Positions 45,001 to 56,960 are shown, counted from the stretch's first letter. The stretch is 64,000 nt of DNA from Anodontia alba (GCA_964016985.1 OZ024826.1:65868563-65932562), one strand, 5' to 3'. Numbers and translations are program-made. The notes: generated from the letters alone by a model not told the origin.

Positions 45001-46715
45001 CATCGTTTCATTTCGTTTCACCCTGTTTCGTAACGAGCTTTGAACGTGTCTTTTGGTCTGTTACAATCTGTTTCAGAGTTTTCCTATATATTTTAATCGT
45101 TTCATTTTTTACGAAACAGAAATGGGTTAATAAAAAAAAAAAGATGAATGTTTCATCGTTTCATTCCGTTTCACTTTGTTTCGTAACGAGATTATTTTAA
45201 ATTTTTTGGTCTGTTACATCCTGTTTCAGAGTTTTTCCTATATATCTTAATCGTTTCATTTGTTACGAAACAGAAATGGGTTTATATAAAAAAAAAGAGA
45301 TGATGTTTCATTGTTACATTTTGTTACACCCTGTTTCGTAACGGGCTTTGAACAAGACTTTTGGTCTCTTACATCCTGTTTCAGAGTTTTTCCTATATAT
45401 CTTAATCGTTTCATTTGTTACGAAACAGAAATGGGTTTATAAAAAAAAAGATGTACGTTTCATCGTTTCATTCCGTTTCACCATGTTTCGTAACGAGCTT
45501 TGAACAAGTCTTTTGCACTGTTACATCCTGTTTCAGAGTTTTTCCTATATATCTTAATCGTTTCATTTGTTACGAAACAGAAATGGGTTTATAAAAAAAA
45601 AAAAAAGATGATGTTTCATCGTTTCATTTCGTTTCACCCTGTTTCGTAACGAGCTTTGAACAAGTCTTTTGGTCTGTTACATCCTGTTTCAGAGTTTTTC
45701 CTATATATCTTAATCGTTTCATTTGTTACGAAACAGAAATGGGTTTATAAAAAAAAAAGATGATGTTTCATTGTTACATTTTGTTACACCCTGTTTCGTA
45801 ACGAGATTATTTTAAATTTTTTGGTCTGTTACATCCTGTTTCAGAGTTTTTTCTATATATCTTAATCGTTTCATTTGTTACGAAACAGAAATGGGTTTAT
45901 AAAAAAAAAAGATGTACGTTTCATCGTTTCATTCCGTTTCACCATGTTTCGTAACGAGCTTTGAACAAGTCTTTTGGTCTGTTACATCCTGTTTCAGAGT
46001 TTTTCCTATATATCTTAATCGTTTCATTTGTTACGAAACAGAAATGGGTTTATAAAAAAAAAAAAAGATGTATGTTTCATCGTTTCATTTCGTTTCACCC
46101 TGTTTCGTAACCAGCTTTGAACAAGTCTTTTGGTCTGTTACATCCTGTTTCAGAGTTTTTCCTATATATCTTAATCGTTTCATTTGTTACGAAACAGAAA
46201 TGGGTTTATAAAAAAAAAAGATGAATGTTTCATCGTTTCATTCCGTTTGTTTTTGTTTTGTAACGAGATTATTTTAAATTTTTTGGTCTGTTACATCCTG
46301 TTTCAGAGTTTTTCCTATATATCTTAATCGTTTCATTTGTTACGAAACAGAAATGGATTTATAAAAAAAAAGATGTACGTTTCATCGTTTCATTCCGTTT
46401 CACCATGTTTCGTAACGAGCTTTGAACAAGCCTTTTGCACTGTTACATCCTGTTTCAGGGTTTTTCTTATATATCTTATTCGTTTCATTTGTTACGAAAC
46501 AGAAATGGGTTTATAAAAAAAAAGATGAATGTTTCATTGTTTTATTTTGTTTCACTCTGTTTCGTAACGAGCATATTTTAAATTTTTTTTATCCTGTTTC
46601 AGAGATTTTCCTCTATATCTTATTGGTTTCATTTGTTACGAAACAGAAATGGGCTTATAAAAAAAAATGCTTGGCTAAGAAAAGTATCTGTTTCATTGTT
46701 ACATTAAGTTACACC
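39055..46715 (+). repeat. ~153-bp satellite, direct block (about 50 copies)
   Basis: Same monomer in plus orientation. Copies next to the centre (39055-40000) and at the far right (46540-46740) are the most diverged and irregular, with GACCAAGG-type variants. Copies between about 40600 and 46300 are more uniform, with 152-155-bp spacing (AACAAGTC at 41041, 41193, 41346, 41498). Confidence 0.95.
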
Positions 46716-46947
46716 CTGTTTCGTAACAAGCACTGACCAAGGTGTTTGAACTGTTTCATCCTGTTTCGTAAGAAATGAAATGAATGAAACAGACCATCAG
46801 TGAGAACCGCTATTGGTCTGTTTCATTTGTTTCATTCTTTTTCAGTCCATTTTAGAGTATTCCTTATATATTTTAATTGTTACATCTGTTTCTGTTACGG
46901 AGAAAAAAACGTGCCCAAAAAAAACCTGCGTGGTTTTTGTGCAGTAT
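46716..46947 (-). repeat. Right inverted arm of giant palindrome
   Basis: Mate of 33741-33950. It ends at 46947, beyond which similarity to the left flank stops (TCTACCTATG right, mirrored left flank differs). No clear target-site duplication was found. Confidence 0.9.
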
Positions 46948-48219
46948 CTACCTATGTTCGGAATTTTGCAAACATTTTGCGATTTTCAGTTTAGCCTTAT
47001 TAAAGTTCCGTAACTTCCATATCACGCAACTATTAATAACAAATGGTCCGACTGTAGAAAATGGACCTACCTCAAATATATATATTAAACTTGGACAGCT
47101 TGCACTGCAGTCTGCTCTGGGTCGTAACACAGTTGTTGTTATACTAGACTGATTTAAGTTTTATTATTTTAACGGGACGATTCGCACCTGTTACATTTAA
47201 GGAACACAGGATTTGATTTGAGGTTTAAGGATAAATGGCCAGCCATATTGGTAGTGATGAACATTTCTTTTTATAAAATCATTAATTACTGGTTTTACAT
47301 ACGAGGTGAGGCAGATAAGAATGTTTTGATATATATCTATAGTTGAAAATGGCATGCCTGTAATTTCGACTATATAAGGAAATGTAGAGGGTTGAAGGGA
47401 CGTAAATGAACCGTTTTTTTTTTCTGCCGTTTTTATTTGCAAATTCCGTTTCAAGAACGCAGTGTTTAGATAAAACAAAAAACGGTTTCGTACTATACAC
47501 AATAAATATGAGGAAAAAGGTAGGTTAGTTTGTAAAAAAATATTGCAAAACACGATTTTTTTTTTTTTTTTTTTTTTTTTTTTGTTCACGTGGTGTGTTG
47601 GAAGAGAACAGTCTAAACCTCAATGGCGACTTTGGTAAAGTGATACTTTAGACAAATTTATGATGACCGTATCTCCATTATGTGCTGAATGATCCGCGAG
47701 ATGTTACATGTATACTTGTTCCATGACATTGCATCTGATAAAATAATATATTCGATTAGTTTGAAAATACTTATCAAGTGTTTTATTCTCACTTTTTTGT
47801 GCACCTTTATATCTGTTTACAAATCATCGCTCTCATACCTTGTACCCGCCGTTCAAAAAAGTGACAATGTGCACTGTCATTATTACTCACGATTCCAAAA
47901 CCTGTTGTTTTGACAGTAAATTTTCAAGTAACTAATGTAGATAATGACTTATTAGTATGCAATGTGTCTTGGGTTTATTCTTTGTTCTTTTCGCAACAAT
48001 CTATGAAAAACCTGGGGACAGACCGAAAATCTAAACGGAAACTATTTACTTGCGCGCAGTTCCCGCGTTCGACTTTTCTCTTGTTCTCGGCTTTTAAAAT
48101 ATACACGGAATTGTTGGTCTCAGTGTATATACATTTACAGTGAGGTGTCTAAGAAAACGTAGAATAAATTTTATGCCACTTATGGAGCATGGCTGAGGAT
48201 GACGTGGATAACGTTGTGA
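46948..48219. other. No recognised gene; poly-T tract
   Basis: A T-run of about 29 lies at 47555-47583. Frames of 66-130 codons on either strand cross this tract or lack motifs (for example minus 47197-47589, plus 47689-47913). Nothing is called. Confidence 0.45.
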
Positions 48220-48948
48220 AACCATGCAGTAAGTAACACTCCCAAGATCCACCAGCTTTGCATAACTTACAGATGTAGGGGCGGGGAGGCGGGGCGGGCA
48301 GTGGGGCGAAACCACTATTGCAAAACAAAGGATAAGAGAAAAGTCCAGGGAGTTCCACAATCACAAATTGCAGCCCTTCCAGATACCAAGAGGAAGAGGA
48401 AACAGACAAAACCAAGCAAGCGCAAATCGAACAAACGTACGAAAAGCACCAAGACTAGCTCTCTCTTCCCCAAGCGATGTAATCGCAATGCTAAAAGAAC
48501 TGAAAAACACAAGAACAATATAACACAATGCAAGACATAAAACAAATCGCCTCCTAGAATAAACGACAAAGCAACAAAGAGTAAGACTAACACCGGAACC
48601 ACCGCCTTAGAACGGTCAGTAGAATAAACCACGGGCGGGGGGGGGGGGGGGGTGGGGGGATGGGGCGGGGGAGGGTGAGGTTCAAAGCACTTTTACGGCC
48701 AGCCAACTTCACCCTGGGTCCAACTGTAACTCTTAATAAAGAAAAAAACAAAAAAATTCGGTTCGCATAAAGGCTCCCAACTCAGTCAATGCATCAAAGC
48801 GAAAACATAAAAATCAAATTAATCACTATGATAGACGAGTACGCATGGCTAATTCTGCTATGTGACAGAGCAAATGAAAACACATAGTTGAACCACGGCG
48901 GGCCAAGCCAAAGACAAATCGTCAAGCCCCAACCCACTGGTTAAAGTT
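48220..48948 (-). repeat. Probable 3' region of Penelope-like element, with G-rich tracts
   Basis: Follows the Penelope-like RT stop in minus-strand sense. On the plus strand the stretch 48300-48640 reads in shifting frames as EEEETDKTKQAQIEQTYEK (about 48387-48443) and KATKSKTNTGTTALERSVE (about 48568-48624), which look familiar as recurrent mollusc repeat-derived peptides. I cannot name the source. G-rich tracts lie at 48633-48680. Assignment to the same element is inferred from adjacency. Confidence 0.35.
48633..48680 (+). other. G-rich tract, potential G-quadruplex
   Basis: A run of about 16 Gs followed by several G4-G6 runs, separated by T, A or C. Confidence 0.7.
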
Positions 48949-49905
48949 TTACGAAGAGGCCGTCATTGAGTCTAAGGCCCGAACCGCCGTCGTGCAATTA
49001 AAGAGTGAAGCATAGCCATCAACAATGATTGGGTTAATAACTGGGCATGCAGTCTGCCGCATAATATCCAGGCTATAACCGATTCTTTTATAACGGTTAA
49101 TTAATTTTCTATTGCTCCGAAAAGTTAGATTTTCCCACAATTTTTCTAAATTTGTACACTAAGTCACCATAAAATTCTGGTTCCGATATACCTTGTTGCA
49201 GAAGTGTTTTCAGACTGACGTTATATTTTTCTACCAAGGCACTGTGTCCTCGATAAAATTTCGAAAACGCCTTACGAAGTTTAAAATAACGATAGCCCTG
49301 CCTAAGACGTTTGGCAGTAAGTGCTTTATCACGGCAGTTAAAGTCACTAAGATTTGAAGAAGTTCTGGCGAATCTAATAAGTTCAGATATGTATACCCCA
49401 TATAAGGTACGCCGGGGAACATCGCCATCCAGAAAAGGGAAATTGACTATATCAAAATCAAAATCGTCCTGTTTATCATAAATTATGGTGGAAACTGTAC
49501 CATTAGATATACATAGATTCAAATCCAAAAAAGGGGCCTCGGTATCGGAAGAATTGGCTTTATTTAACTGGAGTTCAGTAGGGTATATGCGGTCCACCAT
49601 TTGGTCAAAGCAAATATTGTCAATATTAAATAAATCATCAAGGTATCTTGAAGTGGAATTGAAAGCCTCAATAGTGTCAGCCTGATTTTCCCATGAGAGA
49701 GACTTCATGAAATCTCTTTCATAACAAAAAAGAAACAACTCTGCAACAAGAGGAGCATAATTAGTTCCCATCGGTTAGTTTGCCTATAAAGTTTAGTTCC
49801 AAGTCTAATGAAAATGTTATCCAAAATATAAACAAGGGCATCACAGACTTTTTGACAAGACCATAAATGGTTATTCTTATATATTTACTCCCACCTGCTT
49901 TGAAA
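48949..49905 (-). pseudogene. Penelope-like element reverse transcriptase, degraded
   Basis: Main frame 49109-49771 (220 codons): MGTNYAPLVAELFLFCYERD (motif B), RYLDDLFNID (motif C, Asp45-Asp46), TEAPFLDLNL, FPFLDGDVPRRTLYGVYISE and RQGYRYFKLRKAFSKFYRGH, a characteristic Penelope-like RT C-terminal half. A second frame (48949-49140) continues as RYKRIGYSLDIMRQTACPVI to DSMTASS-stop, so a frameshift lies near 49118. Upstream, YILDNIFIRLG is in another frame (shift near 49765), and motif A and the N-terminus are lost. I see no GIY-YIG endonuclease after the RT. A related copy begins at 62612 on the plus strand. Confidence 0.85.
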
Positions 49906-50797
<892 letters not shown>

Positions 50798-50984
50798 TCT
50801 TTGAAACAACACTGGCAGATATATTTCTTAAAGTTAATAATATTGCCAACCTTCAATATGTCATTTATCACATGACATGACACACGCTCAGATGCTTGGA
50901 AATAAGACTGAGGCTATCATTATTACAGTTGCAACAAAAATTATCGCATTAGAATTTTAATCATTTTGCAAAAACAAATCGGTA

Positions 50985-51556
50985 TTCTTGTGGTGATTGA
51001 TACTAGACTGAGGGTATCTACTGACATAAAAATTCTGGCCCCAGGGTTATGTGCCCCTGCTCTTGGGCTATATTTATGTATAAAATGATAAAAAAAATGT
51101 AGAAAATCACAGTTTAAAGGAAAAAACAATTGAAACTTGCAACAGTGAGCCACAATGACAGAGGGTAACTTAGACATCAAAATTATGCCCCCAGTGAGTT
51201 ATGTGCCCCGGGGCTATTTACATGTCTAAAATAATGAAAAAAATTGTAGATAATAAATCAGAGTTCAAAGAGAATTTTTGGAAACTTGCAACAGTGTGCC
51301 ACATGACAGAGGATATCTGTTGACATCAAAATTCTGCCCGCAGTAGGTTATGTGCCCTGCTCCGGGATTATACATATGTACATGTATATAATAGTTCAAA
51401 GAGATACTGTTTAACACTTGCTGCAGTGAGTCACAATGACAAAAGGTATCCATTGACGTCAAAATTTTGCCCACAGGGATTTTTAGGCCCTGCCCTGGGG
51501 CGAAATTTTAACATTTCAGCAGTCAGGTGAGCGTTTCAGGACAAATGGTCCTCTGG
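50985..51556 (+). mobile_element. Helitron-like array with terminal motif
   Basis: About four copies of a ~130-175-bp unit: GAGGGTATCTACTGACAT, CAAAATTCTGCCC, AGGTTATGTGCCC, GGGGCTA, AAAATGATAAAAAAA and GAAACTTGCAACAGTGAGCC. The array ends in TCAGGTGAGCGTTTCAGG and a small AGGAC/GTCCT hairpin (51523-51556), the same ending type as 10012-10048 and inverted 61462-61497. No protein is encoded. Confidence 0.6.
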
Positions 51557-51599
51557 TTTTAGTTTAGAGTCGGGAGCGGGGTTGAGACAGGGTCGGTCG

Positions 51600-52400
51600 G
51601 GTTACAGGAAACACAGCCTTTTTGGCTTAAGTTTTGATCAGATCCTCTTGAAACTTACATATACATGTAGGTCAGGGATAAAAGTTACGATAAGTTCGAA
51701 AGCTTGCGAGGTCAACCTATCTGTCATGAAGTTATGTCCCCTTGACTGCTGAAAATGCCTGTTTCAGACCTTGTCGTCACCATAAGTCCTTCAGTTTTGA
51801 TGGGATCTTCCTGAAACTTAAATATGTGTAGGTCAGAGATAAAAGCCCGGATAAATTCGGGGATGTTGATGTATTTATCAAAGAGTTATGCTACCTTGTT
51901 TGTCGATAATGCCTATTTTGGACCTTGTCATAACCATTAACCCTGAGTTTCATCAGGGTCTTCATAAAACTAATACAAGCATTTAACACCGAATGTGGAG
52001 TATTTTTACTCCAACTTTTTATTTCTGACTCCAGCTTTTTGGAAAGTAGAAAAGTAACTTCCAACTTTTTCTAGAAGACAGCATTTTTACTTCAATTTTC
52101 AAACTAACGGTGAGAACCCTGAAACATATAAGTATGTTGGGATAAAAGCTCTGCTGAGTTTGAAAACTGGCTAGCTGGGCATATCTGTCATAAGGTTATA
52201 TCCCCCTTGATTGCTGAAATTGTATTTTTTTTTTAATCTTTTTATCACCATAAGTTTTGATCGGAAAGTCTTTAATTTTTGATAGGATCTTCATGCAACA
52301 TACATATAAGAAGGCCAGGGATAAAAGCGCGGATGACCGGTAGTGTCATGGTATTACTCATAGAGTTATGTCTCCTTGATTGCTGAAAACAGGCTATTTT
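51600..52400 (+). repeat. Degenerate ~180-bp tandem repeat, about 4 copies
   Basis: Recurrent phrases are TTTTGAT-GGATCTTC-TGAAACT, TACATATA-GTAGGTCAGGGATA, AAAAGC-CGGAT, TCAT-AGTTATGTC-CCTTGA and TGCTGAAAATG-CTGTTT. Copies start near 51630, 51800, 51945 and 52270. An insertion-like segment (51995-52115) of ACTCCAACTTTTT repeats breaks the third copy. Confidence 0.7.
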
Positions 52401-53547
52401 GTACTTAAAAATGTCAGCAGCATAACTGCTTCAATTCATATTCATTTTTTTTAGTTAAAAAGATATTTTTCTTATTACTGCTCTAAAACATAGATTGTGG
52501 ATACTTGTTAGAACCTCAATAATGTAGTTCTATGTTTTGAGGAAAAATAAGAAAATGTCTTTTTATTTTCATCTCAAATTGTAATTTTTACAACCATAAA
52601 AAGTCCACTATATTCAAAAGGTGTGCTTTCATAATGCCTTAGCTATTCAATCTTTGCTTGGCGCACGTGAAAGCTTTGCCCACGTTCAAATTTAATCACA
52701 TCATTAGTGCGTTCAACGGGAAGCAGTTCCCCTACCTATGTGACCAGTGATGTCCAACAATGTGATGGTCCAACAAACGTTTGGGTGGTTCGGTGCTTAT
52801 CCTGAAAAACAATAAGCGTTCCATGATTTGGCAGAGACTATTGACACGGCGGCCGTGCCGATTATAGCAACAAAAGAGCCAATAACGCAAAGTATTCCAA
52901 TTGCAAGGGGTTGAATCTCGAGACTTATGACGTCAGCCTACAAAATTGTGCGATCGCAGCCATTTTGAATGTTGTCTCCACTTCGAATTTTATTTCTATC
53001 CATTCTCTGTCTGTTTACAAGCTAAGCATGATTCGTTTTGTGCATAAGGCACACTTAAGGTTTTGATGTAGATTTTTAGATAACACATAGACTTTGTGAT
53101 AATCTTAAAAATCTTCGACACAGGTAAGCGAACGATAGTATATTGTCGTTATACCTGTCATAGGTATACACTAGTTTTCGGTATTCGGAAAGCATGGACC
53201 CCACCCATCGGGGCCCGCGAAATAGATGGGCTGCCTAAAGCCTCCATGGTAGAGCTGCTAATAACTAAGCAGGACCCGAATTCATGTGATCGGGTCGTGT
53301 AAAAGTCCCACAAATTTGGAGGCAATGTCTCTGAACTACTGAAATATTGTTGACTTGGACGTTATATCGCAATTCAAGCAGTGTATTCAGAAGTCAAGCT
53401 TGGTCTGAAATCAAATTCAGTTAGATCTGGAGCATGTGATGATAATTTGGACGCACGGATATAGGTAGCACCTATTAAATTCATATTAACTTCATGAACT
53501 GTTACCTCAGCAGTGAATACATGTAGTTTGATCCTTCAGGTGACAAA
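52401..53547. other. No confirmed gene; candidate promoter and exon
   Basis: A perfect CRE (TGACGTCA, 52928-52935), a CGCAGCCATTTTGAA YY1-like site 20 bp on, and CAG|GTAAGC at 53121-53129 suggest a possible promoter and noncoding first exon. A SINE-like tail (ACTGAAATATTGTTG, about 53337-53352) follows. The 68-codon frame 53096-53302 has no motif. Confidence 0.35.
53210..53400 (+). repeat. Possible SINE remnant
   Basis: CTGAAATATTGTTGACTTGG, then ACGTTATATCGCA, closely resembles the 3' tail of the SINEs at 18736 and 22173 (CTGAAATATTGTTGAAAGCG). The upstream part has no clear A or B box. Confidence 0.35.
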
Positions 53548-53770
53548 ACCAACAATGTGGTATGTGTGCCAAGCAAAGACTCGGATCAGCCTAGGCATCC
53601 CCCAGTCTGATCAGAGTCCTTGCTGTCTGCTTGAAGAAAGTTAGGATCCTTAACTACTATTAAGCGCACATCGAACATTCTGGCAGACCGGGTGGATGCC
53701 CAGGCTGATCTGAGTCTTTGATGGGCGCACAGACCAAATTGTTGGTTTTGCTAAGTGATGGCTCATATGT
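53548..53770. mobile_element. GATCAG-type hairpin MITE, copy 3
   Basis: The left end AAAACCAACAATGTGGT, then GCCAAGCAAAGACTCGGATC and AGCCTAGGCATCC, is mirrored by the right end GGATGCCCAGGCTGATCTG, AGTCTTTGATGGGCGCACAG and ACCAAATTGTTGGTTTTG. The inverted ends are about 60 bp and span nearly half the element. This is the clearest view of the family's terminal inverted repeats. Confidence 0.75.
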
Positions 53771-54352
53771 GTTCCATGTTAGGTCATATTTATATGTGTT
53801 TTCTTGATTTTACAAGTATTTCATTCTACAAGGGATTAAATTGGTTTTGAATCAAGTATGAAACTTTAACACATACCGGTACAATTTTTAAGAACAGTAC
53901 CTTTCTTTTTTGAAGTAGTTTACTGGATAGGTATATTCATTCAAGTGGAAAATAAATACTATAGATATTTTTACTGGTGAATGTTTACTGTCGTGTCAAA
54001 GTCAAAAATCCGTTTTCAGGTAAGCATGACTAAAAATAGCATCTCGGGAATTTTCGGACTTATCCGTGAAGCGTTCGGAGAATACGCCACGAGAATAGCT
54101 AATATACTCTGTAAAAGAGGACGGCGTGGTGTAGTGGATACATCACTGGGGCTTAACTGTCTTGAGTAGAGTAAATTGCTGCATTTTGCACTGCGCAATT
54201 TTTCTGTTTTTTTTTTTTTTTTTTTTTTTTTTTTGTATTTTACTTTGGAATTTTTATATCAAAATTGTGGCTTAAAATTATTTTTTTTGTTATTATTTTC
54301 ATACCCAATTACAGAGAAAAAAATAACAGAAAAAACAACAAATCCACCCCCC

Positions 54353-54354
<2 letters not shown>
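53771..54354. other. Mostly unannotated; tRNA-like head and poly-T
   Basis: GGACGGCGTGGTGTAGTGGA (about 54118) resembles a SINE tRNA head A-box region. A T-run lies at 54207-54234. A consensus donor CAG|GTAAGC occurs at 54017-54025. No gene can be supported. Confidence 0.35.

Positions 54355-54444
<90 letters not shown>
54355..54444. repeat. (CA)n microsatellite
   Basis: About 45 CA dinucleotides without interruption. Confidence 0.97.
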
Positions 54445-54446
<2 letters not shown>

Positions 54447-55009
54447 GAAAACGGCTAAATAATGGGCGTTATTGCATCTGCTGTTCATACACCATTAGAA
54501 AGGACCCCGGCTAATTGGCACGTACTGTATTTACCCGAGTCTGAGCAAACAGTGTGGACCCAGAGCAGAACGCGGAGTGATTAGAGTCATTACTGAATGT
54601 CTCTCATCTGGCAATTTTAGATAAATAAACATGTAGTTGAATGACCTTGTTAAACTTTTTAGGCAAGTATGGTAAGGTGTCAGAATGTTTAGGGTAAACA
54701 TGATATTTTTTCTCTCTTCTTTATTTTATTTTTTAGCAATAAACAAGAAGATATTACGTCGTTATCTCAACACTTTATCATCAGTCAGTCTGATCAGGAC
54801 CTTTGACCGCTTACAAAATTAATGGATACTATAGAATATATGAATGGACAGAATTAATCCAGAAAAGATCCAGATGAGACTGTGCGTATGCAAAGGTTGA
54901 GCTTGACCTTCGTTATTCGAATGCAATAAGAGCTCATCATTACACTCATTAAAGACTTTTTTGTGTTAACGTTTAGCATGTTTGGTAAACATTTCAGCAG
55001 AAAACATTT
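54445..55009. other. No recognised gene
   Basis: It contains CAGTCTGATCAGGACC at about 54786, a fragment of the GATCAG-type repeat. Otherwise nothing recognised. Confidence 0.4.
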
Positions 55010-55165
55010 TGAAATATTTTCCTTATTTTTCCCCAGAAAATAGAATTCGACATTTCATGCAAACTGTCTCCTTGATTGAATCGTCTGGGAAACAAAATAA
55101 GAAAAATCATATCAATTTGTCGATTGCTGAATCTGCCCTTAGCATGGTTAATGTTTAAACAGCGT
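55010..55165 (+). repeat. Dispersed repeat D, copy 3
   Basis: TTTTCCCCAGAAAATAGAAT, TTTCATGCAAACTGTCTCC, GTCTGGGAAACAAAATAAGA, ATCAATTTGTCGATTGCTGA and TGGTTAATGTTTAAAC match copies at 29455 and 30805. Confidence 0.6.
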
Positions 55166-55214
55166 AAGAATTTTCACATCGCGGTGATTTAGATGAACAA
55201 GGAAAGGAAAAATA

Positions 55215-55329
55215 GAAAAAAAAAAATAATAATAATACAAACACAAATACAATTATAATGATTTATAATAAAAAAACACGCACAGAGATAAAATATTATT
55301 ACAAGGAAAAAAAAAAAAAAAAAAAAAAA
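55215..55329. repeat. Poly-A and AAT-rich tracts
   Basis: A-runs at about 55217-55226 and 55310-55329. The latter forms, on the minus strand, the T-run downstream of a tRNA-like head. Confidence 0.85.
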
Positions 55330-55425
55330 GACTGTTACAGGGATCGAACCTACGACCGTCGATTTAGTTTTTGTCTTAATGGATAACGAATTTACTGTTT
55401 GAGCTATGGTCCAATACACCTGCAA
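55330..55425 (-). repeat. tRNA-like SINE head, minus strand
   Basis: The minus strand reads GGACCATAGCTCAAACAGTA (A-box-like) and, about 45 bp on, GTAGGTTCGATCCCTGTAAC (clear B box), then a T-run which could end pol III transcription. The variable region is too long for a standard tRNA and the acceptor ends pair poorly. A SINE head or tRNA pseudogene is favoured. Confidence 0.5.
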
Positions 55426-56337
55426 GAAACCGCTATCAATGTATAACATACTCAATCAAACGGAGTCGGTGAACCGGAAAGTACCGAGTGGCATTATATT
55501 TATACCCGTAACAACCTGCTTCACCTTGACCCTGGATTATTTCAATATTAAAAGTACATTGACACGACAGTAAACATTTTTTTAATAAAGACAAGTTTAT
55601 ATCTCTCTACATTGTTGTAGGCTATTTTTAGTGCTGCACATGTACTGTAGAGAACTACTTTTGGTGTATAATGATGTAAACAATGGGTGACATTGAATGG
55701 TGTGGGAGCAGTTTAGTAGCCTTTGTTAAAAAAAATGATATCTTTAGTTCTGTGCTGAGAATCATGAAATCAAAAATTATTTTCCCCAGAGGGAAGATGT
55801 TTCAACATAGAAAAATAATTTCAATGAAATTTATTCATCGCAGATCAAAAAATCTGCACAATAAATTGCCACTTTTTTGGAGGTATGAACTTTATGTTGA
55901 AATAACATAATATGTCCAACAATTTGACTTTATACATATATCCAAACCCATTTGTTACAACTGTCTATTTCATTCAGTTTGGACTATTGTACTGATTACT
56001 GCACTTAATAGTCAATTCAACACTAATTAAGTCATTTCGAGCACAGTCACTTATCAAGTAAGGGTTTTGGCCCTATAATCAGTTGGACCGCGTCAAGCGA
56101 AAATGCCACTTATCACTAATGCGAACAGCCAGAGAATATTGACAAGGTTCAGGCGTTCCTGCGCATTCGCATAATCTCGTCAGAACGTTCGTTGTTCGCT
56201 CATATAATCAGCGGGACTAAGGAGAATAGATTTCTAGCTCCTCTAGATGAGTGGGCATGCACATTTAAAATATTCGAAGGATAGACTGATCTTGAGCGAG
56301 ATTTTCTCTTGATGCAGCTCGGATTATTAGCATCTAA
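55426..56337. other. No recognised gene
   Basis: A 75-codon plus frame (55683-55910) has no recognised motif, a high Lys/Ile/Phe content matching the AT bias, and no supporting context. It is not called. Confidence 0.4.
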
Positions 56338-56960
56338 TGCACATTTAAAGAAAATCAAATTTGAGGTTTCATGGTACTTTCATCTCTGATATGCAGCTCT
56401 CAACTTTATACCGAGCAACGTAACTTATTACGTAATGCGCTTAACCCATTCTTCTTCTACGTCTACTTTAGTACTGCCCAGAAAGTCAGCATCACGAGCA
56501 GACGACGTAAGCAAAAAAGTTAAAATCCATATTTACAATTGAAAACATGAATAAGCTGTGTTATCTAGGATGTGCGTGTCATTTTACTTGCTTCGAAATC
56601 GTCTGCAGATGACGCTTGCACAAGGTTCGGAGGGAGAGCGTTTTCTAATGGCTAAACCATTACTTAATACGCTATAAAGGTCGGTATTTGTTCAGTGCCG
56701 ACAGTGTTTGCTAAAAGCTGCATCAATTTCTGTAGAAATGATGACAATAAAATAAACCGCCCCTAAAACAATAAATGGCCTCTTTTAATTAATAAGGATA
56801 GAAGAGTCCACAAGGCATAAGTGGATTAATATCATTGTATAATATGCACATTTAGAAACATATTTTGAGGTTTTATGGTACTTTTATTTTTATCTCTGAT
56901 ATGCAACTCTCAACTTTATACCAAGCAACGTAGCGTATTGAGTAATAGTTTAGACCTCTT
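56338..56960 (+). repeat. Direct duplication, about 505-bp period
   Basis: 56338-56430 (TGCACATTTAAAG, TTTGAGGTTTCATGGTAC, CTCTCAACTTTATACCGAGC) matches 56843-56940 (TGCACATTTAGAAA, TTTTGAGGTTTTATGGTAC, CTCTCAACTTTATACCAAGC). Confidence 0.75.

Larger units (their letters stand above)
33741..46947. mobile_element. Giant palindromic satellite element (foldback-like), 13.2 kb
   Basis: Bounded by perfect 23-bp inverted ends (33741-33763 and 46925-46947, core CACAAAAACCACGCAGG). These continue as arms of over 200 bp that are nearly identical (TTTTTTTTGGGCACG, CCGTAACAGAAACAGATGT, AATATATAAGGAATACTC). The interior is about 80 copies of a ~153-bp repeat, inverted from 33951 to about 39054 and direct from about 39055 to 46715. 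No transposase or other gene is seen. The apparent Phe/Ser/Val-rich frames of 60-110 codons on the outer strand of each block are repeat translations. The array may be a satellite that grew inside a foldback element, or a foldback element made from a satellite. Confidence 0.85.

Noticed and set aside
33951..46715. CRISPR-like regular repeats
   Set aside because: There are no unique spacers between short repeats; whole ~153-bp units are repeated, and the context is eukaryotic.
35820..46736. Many 60-110-codon frames with repeated FVTSFEQVFWSVTSCFRVF-like motif
   Set aside because: They are translations of the ~153-bp repeat, broken at variable poly-A tracts. A repeat protein would be expected to keep one frame across units.
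55330..55425. Possible functional tRNA on the minus strand
   Set aside because: The B box is clear, but spacing and acceptor pairing do not fit a standard tRNA. It is kept only as a tRNA-like SINE head.
55683..55910. 75-codon plus-strand frame
   Set aside because: No motif is seen, it is rich in Lys/Ile as AT-rich DNA predicts, and it could occur by chance.
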